A stretch of 38,971 nt of DNA. It comes from Alphaproteobacteria bacterium (GTDB lineage Bacteria; Pseudomonadota; Alphaproteobacteria; JAJUGE01). The DNA lies in the NCBI GenBank assembly GCA_029268305.1, contig JAJUGE010000025.1:1-38971 (forward strand), written 5' to 3'. The position numbers and the translations under genes are program-made. This document shows, piece after piece, positions 1-11,199 of the stretch. Numbering within the stretch: position 1 is the first letter of the stretch; every line of letters begins with the position of its first letter. The notes under the pieces were generated by a model, which was not told the origin of the DNA, searched no databases, and saw only the letters and a program-made list of their open reading frames with translations.

Positions 1-573
1 CCGCGCCTTGGGTGCGCGCCAGTCGGCGCGCGTGTAGCGCTCCAGCGCGCCGAGAAAGAACTCGAACTCTTCGGGACTGAGATCCCGGGTGCCGATCTGA
101 TCGATCGAGCGGATTCGCCACCGATCCTCAAGCACCGTCTGCACCTTGAGGAGCGGTGCCCGGAACCGGTCGAACAGGTGCCGGGCGAAGTTCCGGAACC
201 TCGAATCGCTGCACTGGCCGAAGCAGACCGTCAACGTGAAGGCGGCGCGGGGCGGCTGAGCCAGTTTCCCCACCTCCTCCCGCAGCGTCGCGTTCAGCTC
301 CGGCAGGTCGTCCGCATAGAGCGTGCGGCGCGACAGGTTGAGGATCGTCCCTACCGCCGGCACCACCTTCTGCCCGCGCGCCTCCGCCAGCAGGGAGCAG
401 TAGTAGCCGAGCTCCATGTAATCGAACGAGCCGGAGAGGTTGATCACGCGGGCGTGACGGTTGGCGAACCGCTCGGCACCGATGACATAGTCGCGCGGCG
501 TGACGGCGACGGCCGCCGCCCTGGCCCATTCGAGGTCCGCGTCCGTCTCGACGATGACGATCGTCTCCGCCAT
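1..573 (-). CDS. RimK-like ATP-grasp protein, N-terminal part (partial)
   Basis: The 191 visible codons begin at ATG 573 and run off the left window edge without a stop. The sequence (MAETIVIVET..., then a segment with GAERFANRHARVINLSGS) matches what I know of the RLAN domain, the N-terminal domain of a group of RimK-like ATP-grasp ligases. The ATP-grasp part itself would lie outside the window, so ligase activity is inferred. The start overlaps the stop of the upstream GNAT/C39 gene by one base (TAATG), which suggests translational coupling. RLAN-type ATP-grasp genes are known to sit beside GNAT and papain-like peptidase genes and are predicted to form amide bonds on peptides or proteins. 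The substrate is unknown. Confidence 0.8.
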   Translation of the reverse strand, partial: MAETIVIVETDADLEWARAAAVAVTPRDYVIGAERFANRHARVINLSGSFDYMELGYYCSLLAEARGQKVVPAVGTILNLSRRTLYADDLPELNATLREEVGKLAQPPRAAFTLTVCFGQCSDSRFRNFARHLFDRFRAPLLKVQTVLEDRWRIRSIDQIGTRDLSPEEFEFFLGALERYTRADWRAPKAR

Positions 574-1721
574 TAACGGGGCTCCGGCCGGCTGACGATC
601 ACTGCCGCCCGCAGCCGGGCACTGCCATAGCGCGCCATCCGCTCGAATTCTCCGATAGCGACCGGGACGTTGATCCCGTCGGTCTCGCTCTTGTGGCCTT
701 CGGAGTCGACGTAGGGATCATGCATGTAGACGAACTTGTCGTCGTGGCCGGTCATCACCACCCAGTGCGGCTCCTTCGTGCGATACAGCCGAAACGAGCT
801 GATCAGAACGATCGGGATCGCGCCCGCATCCATTCGTCTTATCAGCTCCCGGACCGAGAGGCCCTTGTGGGCGATCGGAATTCCGGCTTCGGCCGCCGCG
901 GCGCGGAAGTCTTCCTGGACCAGCCGCATGATCTCGCGCTTCTGTTCGCTTCGCACCGATTCCAGGAACAGGGGCCCCTCGCCGGTGACGTGGACCTCGG
1001 CCTCGAGCCCGTGCTTGCGCGCGGCCAGCGCGAGGCCGAAGGGGTCGCAGCCGCCGTGGCCCGAAGTCATGTAGACAAGCGTGCTCTCGCGCCACAGCCG
1101 GATCTCCAGACTGCGATCGAGCCGGATTTCGGGTATCAGCGCCTTCAGCGCCATCATCAGCGCGGCAGGCCCGCAGGTGAAGTCGGTCGTCTGCCCGTAG
1201 AACGGCACGCGTGCCAGCTCCGGGACGTCGCCGCCCGCCAGATCCTTCTGCATACGGATCGCGGGGCAGCCGTCCTCGTAATAGTCTTCGACGCGCCCGA
1301 ACTCCTGGTAACCGGCGCGCTCATAGAGGGCGCGGCTTTGCGGATCGTCGGCACGGACCTCCAGCCGCATCACCGCTCGGCCGTCCTCCCGCGCGGCCGC
1401 CTCGGCGGCCGAGAGCAGTCGCCGCCCCAGCCCGAGGCGGCGATGATCGGGATCGACAGCGAAGGAGTAGAGGCGGGCGAGCGCCGTCGATCCGTGCAGC
1501 AACACGAGCGCATAGCCCGCCACGTCGTCGTCCGCCTCGCCGACCAGGCAGATCGCATGGCCACGCGTCAGGAGGTGATGAAAGCTGCGGCGCGACAGGC
1601 GGTCGTACTGGAACGATCGCTCTTCGATGCGGAGCAGTGCCGGAAGATCCGACAGGGTGGCGGGACGTACCGAGGGCGGTTTCCCGCGCCCCGCTTCCGC
1701 GATGCTGGCCACTGCTGTCAT
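573..1721 (-). CDS. GNAT acetyltransferase - C39-like peptidase fusion
   Basis: A protein of 382 residues with two domains. Residues about 17-160 are a GNAT fold with the acetyl-CoA loop RRLGLGRRLL near 94-103. Residues about 165-375 resemble a C39/papain-like peptidase, with Q177 and C183 in QTTDFTCGP, H319 in PHWVVMTG and D335 in MHDPY, so the catalytic set looks intact. The frame stays open upstream to 1985, but that extension is unlike the family and crosses the divergent gene, so ATG 1721 is chosen. It has only a weak ribosome site. It is coupled to the RLAN/ATP-grasp gene. It probably acts with that ligase in peptide tagging or peptide processing, but the substrate is not known. Confidence 0.85.
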   Translation of the reverse strand: MTAVASIAEAGRGKPPSVRPATLSDLPALLRIEERSFQYDRLSRRSFHHLLTRGHAICLVGEADDDVAGYALVLLHGSTALARLYSFAVDPDHRRLGLGRRLLSAAEAAAREDGRAVMRLEVRADDPQSRALYERAGYQEFGRVEDYYEDGCPAIRMQKDLAGGDVPELARVPFYGQTTDFTCGPAALMMALKALIPEIRLDRSLEIRLWRESTLVYMTSGHGGCDPFGLALAARKHGLEAEVHVTGEGPLFLESVRSEQKREIMRLVQEDFRAAAAEAGIPIAHKGLSVRELIRRMDAGAIPIVLISSFRLYRTKEPHWVVMTGHDDKFVYMHDPYVDSEGHKSETDGINVPVAIGEFERMARYGSARLRAAVIVSRPEPR

Positions 1722-1824
1722 GCCATCCGTCTCCGCCGGCCGGTGGCGGCGGCAATGCCCCCTCCGGAACCCGATTGACATATCGCTGTTGATTCGGGCG
1801 CCATCAACCATCGGGAGGTTGGGC

Positions 1825-2283
1825 ATGTGGAAGCATTCCCCGGCCGGACGGTCCGTCGTATTGAGATCGGTGTCGGCCGGCGTACTGGCGCAGGTCGCGG
1901 CGATCTCGGTCTCGATTTCAGGTGCCGGGAACTCGACGGTCGCCGACCAGGTGCTGACGTATGACGGAACCGAATATGTGTGCACGGGCGTAGCGGAGAC
2001 GCGCGATGATCCGCGCTGGCAGCGCTATCCCCTGAAGCTCGTCTTCGCCACCGACAAGGGCGAATACCTTGCCGACGTGCGCGTGAAGATCGAGGACGCC
2101 TCGGGAAATGTCGCCCTGGAGGCCGCCTGCGACGCTCCGTGGCTGGTCGCAGATCTCCCGGCAGGGAGCTACAATGTCACCGCCACCACGAAGGGGGGGC
2201 TCACCGAGACAGTCTCTGTGCAGGTGACGGGCGGCGAGCAGGTCGAGACCACGCTTCGTCACCCGGAAGCCTCGGCCAAGTAG
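1825..2283 (+). CDS. Small exported protein, carboxypeptidase regulatory-like fold
   Basis: A protein of 152 residues. ATG 1825 follows a strong ribosome site GGGAGG at 1813-1818. The first 40 or so residues are a basic stretch followed by a hydrophobic Ala/Val/Ser segment, consistent with a signal peptide. The rest is beta-rich, with a segment (VRVKIEDASGNVALEAACDAP, then LPAGSYNVTATTKGG) typical of carboxypeptidase regulatory-like or transthyretin-like beta-sandwich domains. It is probably a small periplasmic protein with no enzymatic residues of its own. It diverges from the GNAT/C39 gene and sits six bases before the DUF72 gene. The function is unknown. Confidence 0.75.
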   Translation: MWKHSPAGRSVVLRSVSAGVLAQVAAISVSISGAGNSTVADQVLTYDGTEYVCTGVAETRDDPRWQRYPLKLVFATDKGEYLADVRVKIEDASGNVALEAACDAPWLVADLPAGSYNVTATTKGGLTETVSVQVTGGEQVETTLRHPEASAK

Positions 2284-2289
2284 CGCCGC

Positions 2290-3156
2290 TTGGCGCGTGT
2301 CGTGATACGCGTCGGCATCTCCGGCTGGCGATATCCCCCTTGGCGCGGCGACTTCTACCCCAAGGGGCTGCCTCAGCGGCGCGAGCTCGAGTATGCGAGT
2401 CAGCGTTTCGCCGCGATCGAGATAAACGGCACCTTCTACTCTCTGCAACGCGCGGCGCTCTTTCGCCAGTGGTACGTCGAGACACCGGACGGCTTTCGCT
2501 TCGCGGTCAAGGGCGGCCGGTTCATCACCCACATGAAGCGGCTGGTAGATGTGGAGTTGCCGCTCGCCAACTTCTTCGCCTCGGGTGTTCTGTGTCTTGA
2601 GGAGAAGCTCGGCCCATTCCTGTGGCAGCTTCCCCCGCGCCAGCAGTTCGATCGAGCCCGGCTCGAGGGGTTTCTGCACCTGCTGCCGCGTGACACGACG
2701 GCGGCGAAGCGTCTGGCCCGCCGCCACGACCGGCGGCCGAAGGAGCCGGGATGGCCGACCGAGGGGCCGGTGCGGCCGATCTTTCATGCGCTGGAGGTGC
2801 GCCACCCAAGCTTTTGCAGCGAAGAGTTCATCGAGCTGTTGCGCGATCACGAGGTGGCGCTCGTCGTGGCCGACAGCGTGGAATGGCCGCTGCTCGAGGA
2901 TGTGACCTCGGATCTCGTCTACGTCCGTCTGCACGGCTCGGAGGAGATCTATGCGAGCGGCTATGACGAGGCGGCTCTGCAATTCTGGGCGGCGCGGGCC
3001 AGAGCCTGGAGCGCGGGGAGGGAGCCGAAGTCGCCGCGAAAGGTGTCTCGCGGAAAACCGCCTCGCCGGAAACGGGACGTCTATGTCTTCTTCGACAACG
3101 ACATGAAGGTGCGCGCGCCTTACGATGCGCAGAGGCTGATCGAAATTCTGTCGTGA
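2290..3156 (+). CDS. DUF72 domain protein (YecE-like)
   Basis: A protein of 288 residues, the usual length for DUF72. Family hallmarks are VGISGWRYPPWRGDFYP at the N-terminus, the segment EINGTFYSLQ, FRFAVKGGRFITHMKRL, and a C-terminal DVYVFFDNDMKVRAP. DUF72 proteins adopt a TIM-barrel fold; the activity is not settled. There is no ATG near the expected N-terminus. I place the start at TTG 2290, with GTG 2302 as an alternative. Both have weak ribosome sites, and translation may be coupled to the preceding gene, which ends six bases earlier. It is convergent with yejF. Confidence 0.85.
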   Translation: MARVVIRVGISGWRYPPWRGDFYPKGLPQRRELEYASQRFAAIEINGTFYSLQRAALFRQWYVETPDGFRFAVKGGRFITHMKRLVDVELPLANFFASGVLCLEEKLGPFLWQLPPRQQFDRARLEGFLHLLPRDTTAAKRLARRHDRRPKEPGWPTEGPVRPIFHALEVRHPSFCSEEFIELLRDHEVALVVADSVEWPLLEDVTSDLVYVRLHGSEEIYASGYDEAALQFWAARARAWSAGREPKSPRKVSRGKPPRRKRDVYVFFDNDMKVRAPYDAQRLIEILS

Positions 3157-3184
3157 CGTGCCGCCGGAGCTTTGAGGCCCGGGT

Positions 3185-4812
<1,628 letters not shown>

Positions 4813-4816
<4 letters not shown>

Positions 4817-5898
4817 GCGAGCACCCGCTTCCGTGGATCGAAGGCGTCGCGCACCGCCTCGCCCACGAACACGAGCAGGGTCAGCATGACGGCGATGGTG
4901 AAGAAGCCAGTGAGGGCGAGCCAGGGCGCCTGCAGGTTCGCCTTTCCTTGCGCCAGCAGTTCACCGAGCGAGGCGGAGCCCGGCGGCAGCCCGAATCCGA
5001 TAAAGTCGAGCGCCGTCAGCGTCGTGATCGAGCCCGACAGGATGAACGGCAGGAAAGTGAGGGTGGCGACCATGGCGTTCGGCAACAGATGCCGGAACAT
5101 GATGACCGGTTCCGACACGCCGAGCGCCTTCGCCGCGCGCACGTAATCGAAGTTGCGCGCGCGCAGGAACTCGGCGCGGACGACGCCGACGAGGCTCATC
5201 CACGAGAACAGCAGCATGATCAGTAGCAGCCACCAGAAGTTCGGCTCGACGACGCTGGCGAGGATGATCAGGAGATAGAGGACCGGCAGGCCCGACCAGA
5301 TCTCCATGAAGCGCTGGAACAGGAGGTCGGTCCAGCCGCCGAGATAACCCTGGATCGCGCCGGCGGCGACGCCGATGATCGTGCTGAAGAAGGTGAGCAC
5401 GAGCCCGAACAGGACCGATATGCGGAAGCCGTAGATCAGTCGGGCCGTCACGTCTCGCGCCTGATCGTCGGTGCCGAGCCAGTGCGCCGCGTCCGGCGGC
5501 GACGGTGCCGGCTCCGGCAGCGCCCAGGCGACGGTGCGGTGGTTGTAGGGCACGAGTGGATGGATCATCCAGCCCTTCTCTGCGATCCGCTCCACGACAT
5601 AGGGATCGCGGTAATCGGCTTCGGTCCCGAACTCGCCGCCGAAGGTGGTCTCGGGATAGGCCTCGAAGATCGGCATGTAGAACGCGCCGTCGTAATAGAC
5701 GAGCACCGGCTTGTCGTTGGCGATGAATTCGGCGAAGAGCGTCACCACGAACAGAACGAGGAAGATCCAGAGCGACCAGAACCCGCGCCGGTTGGCATGG
5801 AAGTTCGCGAGCCGCCGGCGGGTGAGCGGCGAGAGCCGGATGCCCAGCACGCGCCTGTCCTGCTCCGGCCGTGCGCGAAGGGCGGCGGTCGCATCCAT
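4813..5898 (-). CDS. yejE: Peptide ABC transporter permease YejE
   Basis: A protein of 361 residues of the OppC/YejE class. It has a long N-terminal arm with a first membrane helix ([19 protein letters not shown]), a periplasmic segment, and then five predicted helices. The binding-protein-dependent permease EAA loop is seen as [23 protein letters not shown]. The N-terminal region contains [18 protein letters not shown], typical of this family. It pairs with YejB to form the inner-membrane channel. It starts three bases after the yejB stop and overlaps yejF by four bases. Confidence 0.95.
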
Positions 5899-5901
5899 CC
5901 C

Positions 5902-7002
5902 TCAGGCCCGCCGCGCTTCGAAGTCGATCCGCGGATCGACGATCGTGTACATGATGTCACCGATCAGGTTCATGACGAGACCCAGCAGCGAAAAGAAGAA
6001 GAGCGTCCCGAACATGATCGGATAGTCGCGGTTGATCGCCGCCTCGAAGCCGAGCAGGCCGAGGCCGTCGAGGGAGAAGATCACCTCGATCAGCAGCGAT
6101 CCCGTGAACAGGATGCTGACGAAGGCGGCGGGGAAGCCGGCGATCACCAGCAGCATCGAATTGCGGAAGACGTGCCCGTAGAGCACGCGGCGCTCGCTCA
6201 GTCCCTTGGCGCGCGCGGTGATGACGTACTGCTGCTGGATCTGATCGAGGAAGGAGTTCTTGGTCAGCATCGTCAGCGTCGCGAAGCCGCCGACGACCAT
6301 CGAGAGGACCGGCAGCGTCATGTGCCAGAGGTAGTCGAGGATCTTGCCGCCGAGACTGAGCTCGTCCCAGTTGTCGGAGACGATGCCGCGCAGCGGAAAC
6401 CAGTCGAGATAGCTGCCGCCCGCGAACAGCACGAGCAGCAGCACCGCGAACAGGAAGCTCGGGATCGCATAGCCGACGATGATGATGCCGCTCGTCCAGA
6501 CGTCGAACCGGCTGCCGTCGCGGACCGCCTTCGCGATGCCGAGCGGGATCGAAACCAGATAGGTGATCAGCGTCGTCCAGAGGCCGAGCGAGATAGAGAC
6601 CGGCATCTTTTCCAGTACGAGGTCGATGACAGGCCGGCCGCGAAAGAAGCTCTCCCCGAAATCGAACGTGAGATACTGCCCCATCATCAGCAGGAAGCGT
6701 TCGACCGGCGGCTTGTCGAAGCCGAATTGCTTCTCCAGCTCCTCGATGAAGGCCGGATCCAGGCCGCGGGCGCCGCGGTATCCGCCCCCCTCGCTCTGGA
6801 TGACGCCGCCGCCGCCGCTGGCGAAATCGCCGCCCGCCCGCGTTACCCGCTGGGTCGCCGGGCCACCGATCTGCGTCAGCTCTGCGATCGCCTGCTCCAC
6901 CGGCCCGCCAGGCGCCGCCTGCACGATGATGAAGTTGATGATCATGATCCCGAGGAGGGTCGGGATGATCAGCAGCAGGCGCCGGATGATGTAGGCGATC
7001 AC
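5902..7002 (-). CDS. yejB: Peptide ABC transporter permease YejB
   Basis: A protein of 366 residues of the OppB class. It begins with a hydrophobic helix after [11 protein letters not shown], followed by the family's PGGPVEQ segment and a Gly/Arg-rich periplasmic insertion like that of E. coli YejB (GRGLDP is replaced by GARGLDP). The EAA loop is [21 protein letters not shown]. It forms the import channel with YejE. It lies 28 bases downstream of yejA and 3 bases upstream of yejE, in one transcription unit. Confidence 0.95.
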   Translation of the reverse strand: MIAYIIRRLLLIIPTLLGIMIINFIIVQAAPGGPVEQAIAELTQIGGPATQRVTRAGGDFASGGGGVIQSEGGGYRGARGLDPAFIEELEKQFGFDKPPVERFLLMMGQYLTFDFGESFFRGRPVIDLVLEKMPVSISLGLWTTLITYLVSIPLGIAKAVRDGSRFDVWTSGIIIVGYAIPSFLFAVLLLVLFAGGSYLDWFPLRGIVSDNWDELSLGGKILDYLWHMTLPVLSMVVGGFATLTMLTKNSFLDQIQQQYVITARAKGLSERRVLYGHVFRNSMLLVIAGFPAAFVSILFTGSLLIEVIFSLDGLGLLGFEAAINRDYPIMFGTLFFFSLLGLVMNLIGDIMYTIVDPRIDFEARRA

Positions 7003-7030
7003 GGAGCGCCCCCGGTCATGCTCCGGGCCG

Positions 7031-8995
7031 TCATGCCGGCCGCCTCATGGCGCGCCGCACGAGAAGGAAGCCGACGAGCAGCAGACCACCCAGGGCCGCA
7101 TACCACCCCGCGCCGGGCGATCCGCCCTCTTCTTCCGAGGCCGCTTCGGCCAACGCGCCACCCCTGCGCAATGCTGCCGCCTTCTCCGGATCGAACCACC
7201 AATAGCTGGTGTCGGTCCCGTTCTTCGGCGTGATCTCCGGCTGCTGGAACTTGTCCCAATAGATGATCCGGTCCACGCGGGAGTGCCAGTTCGGAATGAC
7301 ATAATGGTGCCAGAGCAGCACGCGGTCGAGGGCGCGCGTCCGCGCCACCAGGCTCTCCCGGTCGGGGGCGGAGATCACCAGGTCGATCAGATCGTCCACG
7401 ACGGGGTCGCTGACGCCGGCATAATTGCGGCTCCCCGGCTGCTGTGCCGCGTCCGAGCCCCAGAAGTCGCGCTGCTCGTTGCCCGGCGAATCGCTCTGTC
7501 CCCAGACGCTCACGATCATGTCGAAGTCGAAATCGCGCAGCCGGTTGATGTATTGCGACTGATCGACGAGCCGCACGCGCGCATCGATCCCGAGACGCCC
7601 GAGGTTGCGCACGAACGGAAGCACGATCCGCTCGAAGGCGGGGCTGACGAGCAGGATCTCGAACGACATCGGTCGTCCGGTCTCGGCATTCACGAGCCGC
7701 ATGTCGCGGACAACCCAGCCGGCTTCCTCCAGCAAGGCGAACGCGCGGCGCAGGTTCTCCCGCGGCCAGCCGGTGCCGTTGGTCGATGGTGGCTCGTATA
7801 CCTTCGTGAAGACTTCGGGTGGCAGACGATCGCGGTACGGCTCGAGAAGCTCCAGCTCGCGCGGGCCGGGCAGGCCTTCGGCGGCGAGCTCGGAGTTCGA
7901 GAAGTAGCTCTTGGTCCGCGCATAGAGACCGAAAAAGAGGGTTCGGTTGGTCCACTCGAAATCGAAAGCGTAGGCGAGGGCCTGCCGCACACGCTCGTCG
8001 GAGAATATCGGGCGGCGCGAATTCATGACGAAGGCCTGCATCCCCGTCGGCCGCTCGTGCTCGAACTCGGTCTTCTTCAATGCCCCCGAAGCGACCGCCG
8101 GCGTGTCGTAGTCCAGAGCCCATGCCTTCGCCTGGTTCTCCAGCCGGTAGTCGATGGCGCCCGCCTTGAGCGCCTCGCGGATCACCGTCGCGTCGCGGTA
8201 ATAGTCGGTGCGGATGATGTCGAAATTGTTCTGCCCGCGATTGACGGGCAGATCCTTGCCCCAATAATCCTCAACCCGCTCGAGCGTGACGAAGCGACCC
8301 GGCTCGAAGTCGGCGACGCGATAAGGACCGCTGCCGAGCGGCGGCTCCAGCGTCGTCCGCGCGAAGTCGCGGCTCTCCCAGTAATGCTTCGGCAGGATGG
8401 GGAGCTGGCCTGCGATCAGCGGCAGTTCCCGATTGTCGCCCTCGGCGAAGGTGAACCGCACCTTGCGCTCGCCGAGCTTCTCCGCCTCGACGATGCTCTG
8501 ATAGTAGAAGCGGTAGAAGGGGTGCCCCTTCGTCTTCAGCGTCTCCAGCGAGAAGATCACGTCGTCGGCGGTGATCGGCTCCCCGTCATGCCAGCGCGCC
8601 TCGGGGCGCAGGGTGAAGATCACCCACGAACGGTCGGGCGGGGTCTCGATCGATTCGGCGATCAGCCCGTATTCGGTGAAGGGCTCGTCGGCGCTGCTGG
8701 TCATCAGCGATTCGATCGCAGCTCCTGCGCCGGCGGCGGGTGTGCCGCGCGGGATGTACGGATTGAAGCTGTCGAACGTCCCCTCCGCGCCGAGGCGCAG
8801 CTCGCCGCCCTTGGGAGCATCGGGATTGACGTAGTCGAAATGGGAAAAATCCGGCCCGTATTTCGGCTCGCCGTGCATGGCGATCGCGTGAGCGGGTTCG
8901 CCTCGCGCCACTCCGGAGGCAAAGACGGTCAGGAGGAGGGTAACGGCTAGGATCGCCCGCACGGGTTCTCGCGTCTGGTAGAGCTGATTTGCCAT
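7031..8995 (-). CDS. yejA: Peptide-binding protein YejA with C-terminal membrane anchor
   Basis: A protein of 654 residues of solute-binding family 5. A signal peptide lies at about 1-32 (a basic start and a hydrophobic run ending [12 protein letters not shown]). The mature start [20 protein letters not shown] and the segment [14 protein letters not shown] are typical of YejA. The ligand-binding body ends with the usual [11 protein letters not shown]. It then continues with an acidic, Gly-rich linker, one hydrophobic helix at about 630-646, and an Arg-rich end (RRAMRRPA). Most YejA proteins lack such a tail. It delivers peptides to YejB/YejE. The ATG at 8995 has a weak ribosome site. hisN ends 67 bases upstream. 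Confidence 0.93.
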   Translation of the reverse strand: MANQLYQTREPVRAILAVTLLLTVFASGVARGEPAHAIAMHGEPKYGPDFSHFDYVNPDAPKGGELRLGAEGTFDSFNPYIPRGTPAAGAGAAIESLMTSSADEPFTEYGLIAESIETPPDRSWVIFTLRPEARWHDGEPITADDVIFSLETLKTKGHPFYRFYYQSIVEAEKLGERKVRFTFAEGDNRELPLIAGQLPILPKHYWESRDFARTTLEPPLGSGPYRVADFEPGRFVTLERVEDYWGKDLPVNRGQNNFDIIRTDYYRDATVIREALKAGAIDYRLENQAKAWALDYDTPAVASGALKKTEFEHERPTGMQAFVMNSRRPIFSDERVRQALAYAFDFEWTNRTLFFGLYARTKSYFSNSELAAEGLPGPRELELLEPYRDRLPPEVFTKVYEPPSTNGTGWPRENLRRAFALLEEAGWVVRDMRLVNAETGRPMSFEILLVSPAFERIVLPFVRNLGRLGIDARVRLVDQSQYINRLRDFDFDMIVSVWGQSDSPGNEQRDFWGSDAAQQPGSRNYAGVSDPVVDDLIDLVISAPDRESLVARTRALDRVLLWHHYVIPNWHSRVDRIIYWDKFQQPEITPKNGTDTSYWWFDPEKAAALRRGGALAEAASEEEGGSPGAGWYAALGGLLLVGFLLVRRAMRRPA

Positions 8996-9062
8996 CTTGG
9001 CGATCTGGGGCGGTGCCGCAAGGCGTTATGCCCTGACTTCGACAGGCTCCCGGCCAGGCTTC

Positions 9063-9869
9063 TCAAGCGTTCAGGCGCTCGATCGCCGCGGCATGGACGC
9101 GGCGATCCCCGGCCGCGACCACGCGCCCGTCGCTCCCGGGGCCGAGCGGTCGACCCTGCCAATCGGTGATGATGCCGCCGGCTCCGGCGATCACGGGCAC
9201 GAGCGCCATGAAATCGTAGGTCTGCAGCTGCGCCTCGACGACGAGGTCGATGAACCCGGATGCCAGCAGCGCATAATTGTAGCAGTCGCCGCCATAGTGG
9301 CAGGCGCCGACACTGGCCCGGATGCGCTGGAAGGCGCCCTCGTTCTCACCCACGAACATGTCGGGCGTGGTCGTGGCGAGCAGCGCCTCGGACAGCGACG
9401 GGCATTCCCGGGTCGTGGCGACTTGGCCGTTGAACGTGGTCGGCTTTCCGTCCGTGCCGATCCACCGCTCGTCGAGGGCGGGCATGTCGACCACGCCGAT
9501 CGTCGGGACGCCGGCCTGCTGGAGGGCGATCAGCGTTCCGAACAGGGGCTTGCCGGTGATGAACGCCTTCGTTCCGTCGATCGGGTCGATGATCCAGACG
9601 TGCTCGGCGTCCTCGCGCAGGGCGCCGAACTCCTCGCCGACGATGCCGTGGTCGGGGTAGGTCTCGGCGATCAGGCTCCTGGCCGTGGTCTCCGCCTCCC
9701 GGTCCGCCAGGGTCACCGGAGACGAGTCCGCCTTGGTTTCGATCGCGATGCGGCTCCGGAAGTGCCGCCTCACGACGGGGCGGACCGCATCGGCCATCCG
9801 GACGGCGAAAGCGGTCAGCCGCTCGACCGTCGCATCACCCGATTCCGGCGCTCCCGTCTCTCTGGCCAC
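9063..9869 (-). CDS. hisN: Histidinol-phosphatase, inositol monophosphatase family
   Basis: A protein of 268 residues of the IMPase superfamily, the HisN type used for histidine biosynthesis in many alphaproteobacteria. Metal-binding motifs are GEEFG (E79, E80), WIIDPIDGTKAF (D95, D98) and D219 in TYDFMALVPVIAGAGG. The HisN group can be told from inositol phosphatases by features such as SSPVTLADREAE. The phosphatase removes phosphate from L-histidinol phosphate. It lies between the cytochrome c gene (10 bases upstream) and yejA (67 bases downstream), all on the minus strand, so it may be read from the cytochrome promoter. A broader sugar-phosphate specificity is possible. Confidence 0.85.
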   Translation of the reverse strand: MARETGAPESGDATVERLTAFAVRMADAVRPVVRRHFRSRIAIETKADSSPVTLADREAETTARSLIAETYPDHGIVGEEFGALREDAEHVWIIDPIDGTKAFITGKPLFGTLIALQQAGVPTIGVVDMPALDERWIGTDGKPTTFNGQVATTRECPSLSEALLATTTPDMFVGENEGAFQRIRASVGACHYGGDCYNYALLASGFIDLVVEAQLQTYDFMALVPVIAGAGGIITDWQGRPLGPGSDGRVVAAGDRRVHAAAIERLNA

Positions 9870-9879
9870 CGCGATGCAT

Positions 9880-11136
9880 TCAGTCGAGCGGCGGCGGGGA
9901 GTCGGCCATGGTGCGCATGTAGGCGATGATCGCCGCGCGCTCCTCCGGCTTCTTCAGGCCGGCGAACGTCATCTTGTTGCCGGGAATATAGCTGCGCGGC
10001 TGCTCGAGGTACTCCGAGAGCGCCTCGTAGGTCCATTCGCCACCGTGCTCCTCCATCGCCTTGGAGTAGCGGAAGTCTTCGCGATGGGCGACCGGTCCTC
10101 CGATCACGCCCCAGAGGTTCGGTCCGACGCGGTTACCCGCATCCTTGTCGAAGGTGTGGCAGGCGACGCACTTCCGCGCCACCTTGGCCCCGTCTTCCGG
10201 GGTCGCCTCCTTGATCATGGCGACCAGCTGATCGGATCCCGCGCCATCTGCCGCGGCGCCGGCCGGCGCCTCCGCCTGCTGCTCGGCCGGTGCTTGTGCC
10301 GGCTCGGTGTTCTGTTCCGCGGCGGGCGCTTCGGCTGCGGGCTGCTCCGTCTCGCCCTGCGTCTCGGACGGCTGCTGCTCCGACTGTTCCTGCTCCGACT
10401 CTTGCTGCCCCTGGGGCTGCTCCTGCTCGGACTGTTGCTCCGCAGCGGGCGCGGTCTCCCCTTCCTGGGCCTGGGGCTGGCCTTCCTCTGCCTCGCCCTG
10501 CTCGGACGCCGCAGCCTCCGGCTGCTCTTGCTCCGCAGCGCCCTCGCCTTCCGCAGGTGCCTCCGCGGCACCTTCCTGCTGCTCGGCCGGCGCTTCGGCA
10601 GCCGCCTCCGGCAGCGGCAGTGGGTCGTCGCTCAGCGAACGGAGGTAGGCGATCACGTTCGCGCGCTCCTCGACCCGGCTCAGACCAGCAAAGGCCATCT
10701 TCGTGCCAGGCAGTGCGGCGCGAGGATTGGCGAGGAAGGCGTCGAGCTCTTCGTACGTCCACTCGCCTTCCGCTTCGGCCATGGCCGCCGAGTACGAGAA
10801 GTTGTCGAGATGCGCCTTCTCGGCACCGACCACGTTCCAGAGGTTGGGGCCGACGCGATTGGGGCCGCCCTGCTCGAAGGTATGGCAGGCCGCGCACTTG
10901 CGGGCGGCCTTCTCGCCTTCTTCGACGCTGGCGGAGGCGAGGAGGGGCCCGATCGACTGAGGCTCGGCTTCCGCCGGCGCACCATCCGATTCCGCTTCGG
11001 CGCCCGAAGCGACGATGACGCTCTCTTCCATGTGCGGCTCGGGGATCAGGATCCGGGACACGAAGCCGGTAAGCATGGCGATGACGCCGGCGAGTAGAAT
11101 CGCACCAGCGACCTTATTGAGCTCGAATCCGTCCAT
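9880..11136 (-). CDS. Membrane-anchored cytochrome c with two haem domains
   Basis: A protein of 418 residues. One N-terminal helix (about 8-31) acts as an anchor. Domain 1 (about 64-172) has haem site CAACH at 81-85 and axial Met147 in GTKMAFAG. Domain 2 (about 303-414) has CVACH at 323-327 and axial Met389 in GNKMTFAG. Both resemble the CycM/cytochrome c-552 class that carries electrons to oxidases. Between them lies a linker of about 130 residues made almost only of Ala, Glu, Gln, Pro and Ser. The domains are close to each other in sequence, so an internal duplication is likely. A cytochrome c gene beside kdsB and pheA is a common alphaproteobacterial arrangement. Confidence 0.92.
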   Translation of the reverse strand: MDGFELNKVAGAILLAGVIAMLTGFVSRILIPEPHMEESVIVASGAEAESDGAPAEAEPQSIGPLLASASVEEGEKAARKCAACHTFEQGGPNRVGPNLWNVVGAEKAHLDNFSYSAAMAEAEGEWTYEELDAFLANPRAALPGTKMAFAGLSRVEERANVIAYLRSLSDDPLPLPEAAAEAPAEQQEGAAEAPAEGEGAAEQEQPEAAASEQGEAEEGQPQAQEGETAPAAEQQSEQEQPQGQQESEQEQSEQQPSETQGETEQPAAEAPAAEQNTEPAQAPAEQQAEAPAGAAADGAGSDQLVAMIKEATPEDGAKVARKCVACHTFDKDAGNRVGPNLWGVIGGPVAHREDFRYSKAMEEHGGEWTYEALSEYLEQPRSYIPGNKMTFAGLKKPEERAAIIAYMRTMADSPPPLD

Positions 11137-11199
11137 TATCCCGTTCTTTCCCTTGGCCCCGAAAGCCCGCGAACCGCGCCCCCCGGGCGAGCGCGGCGC

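Noticed and set aside
5482..7233. 583-residue open frame antisense to yejE and yejB
   Set aside because: It is the complement of two clear permease genes; its composition is Arg, Asp and Glu-rich with no domain, as usual for antisense frames in GC-rich DNA.
10190..10610. Low-complexity stretch as a tandem DNA repeat or frameshifted region
   Set aside because: It is in frame between two haem domains, and the codons vary without a fixed period, so it is a real linker rather than a DNA repeat.
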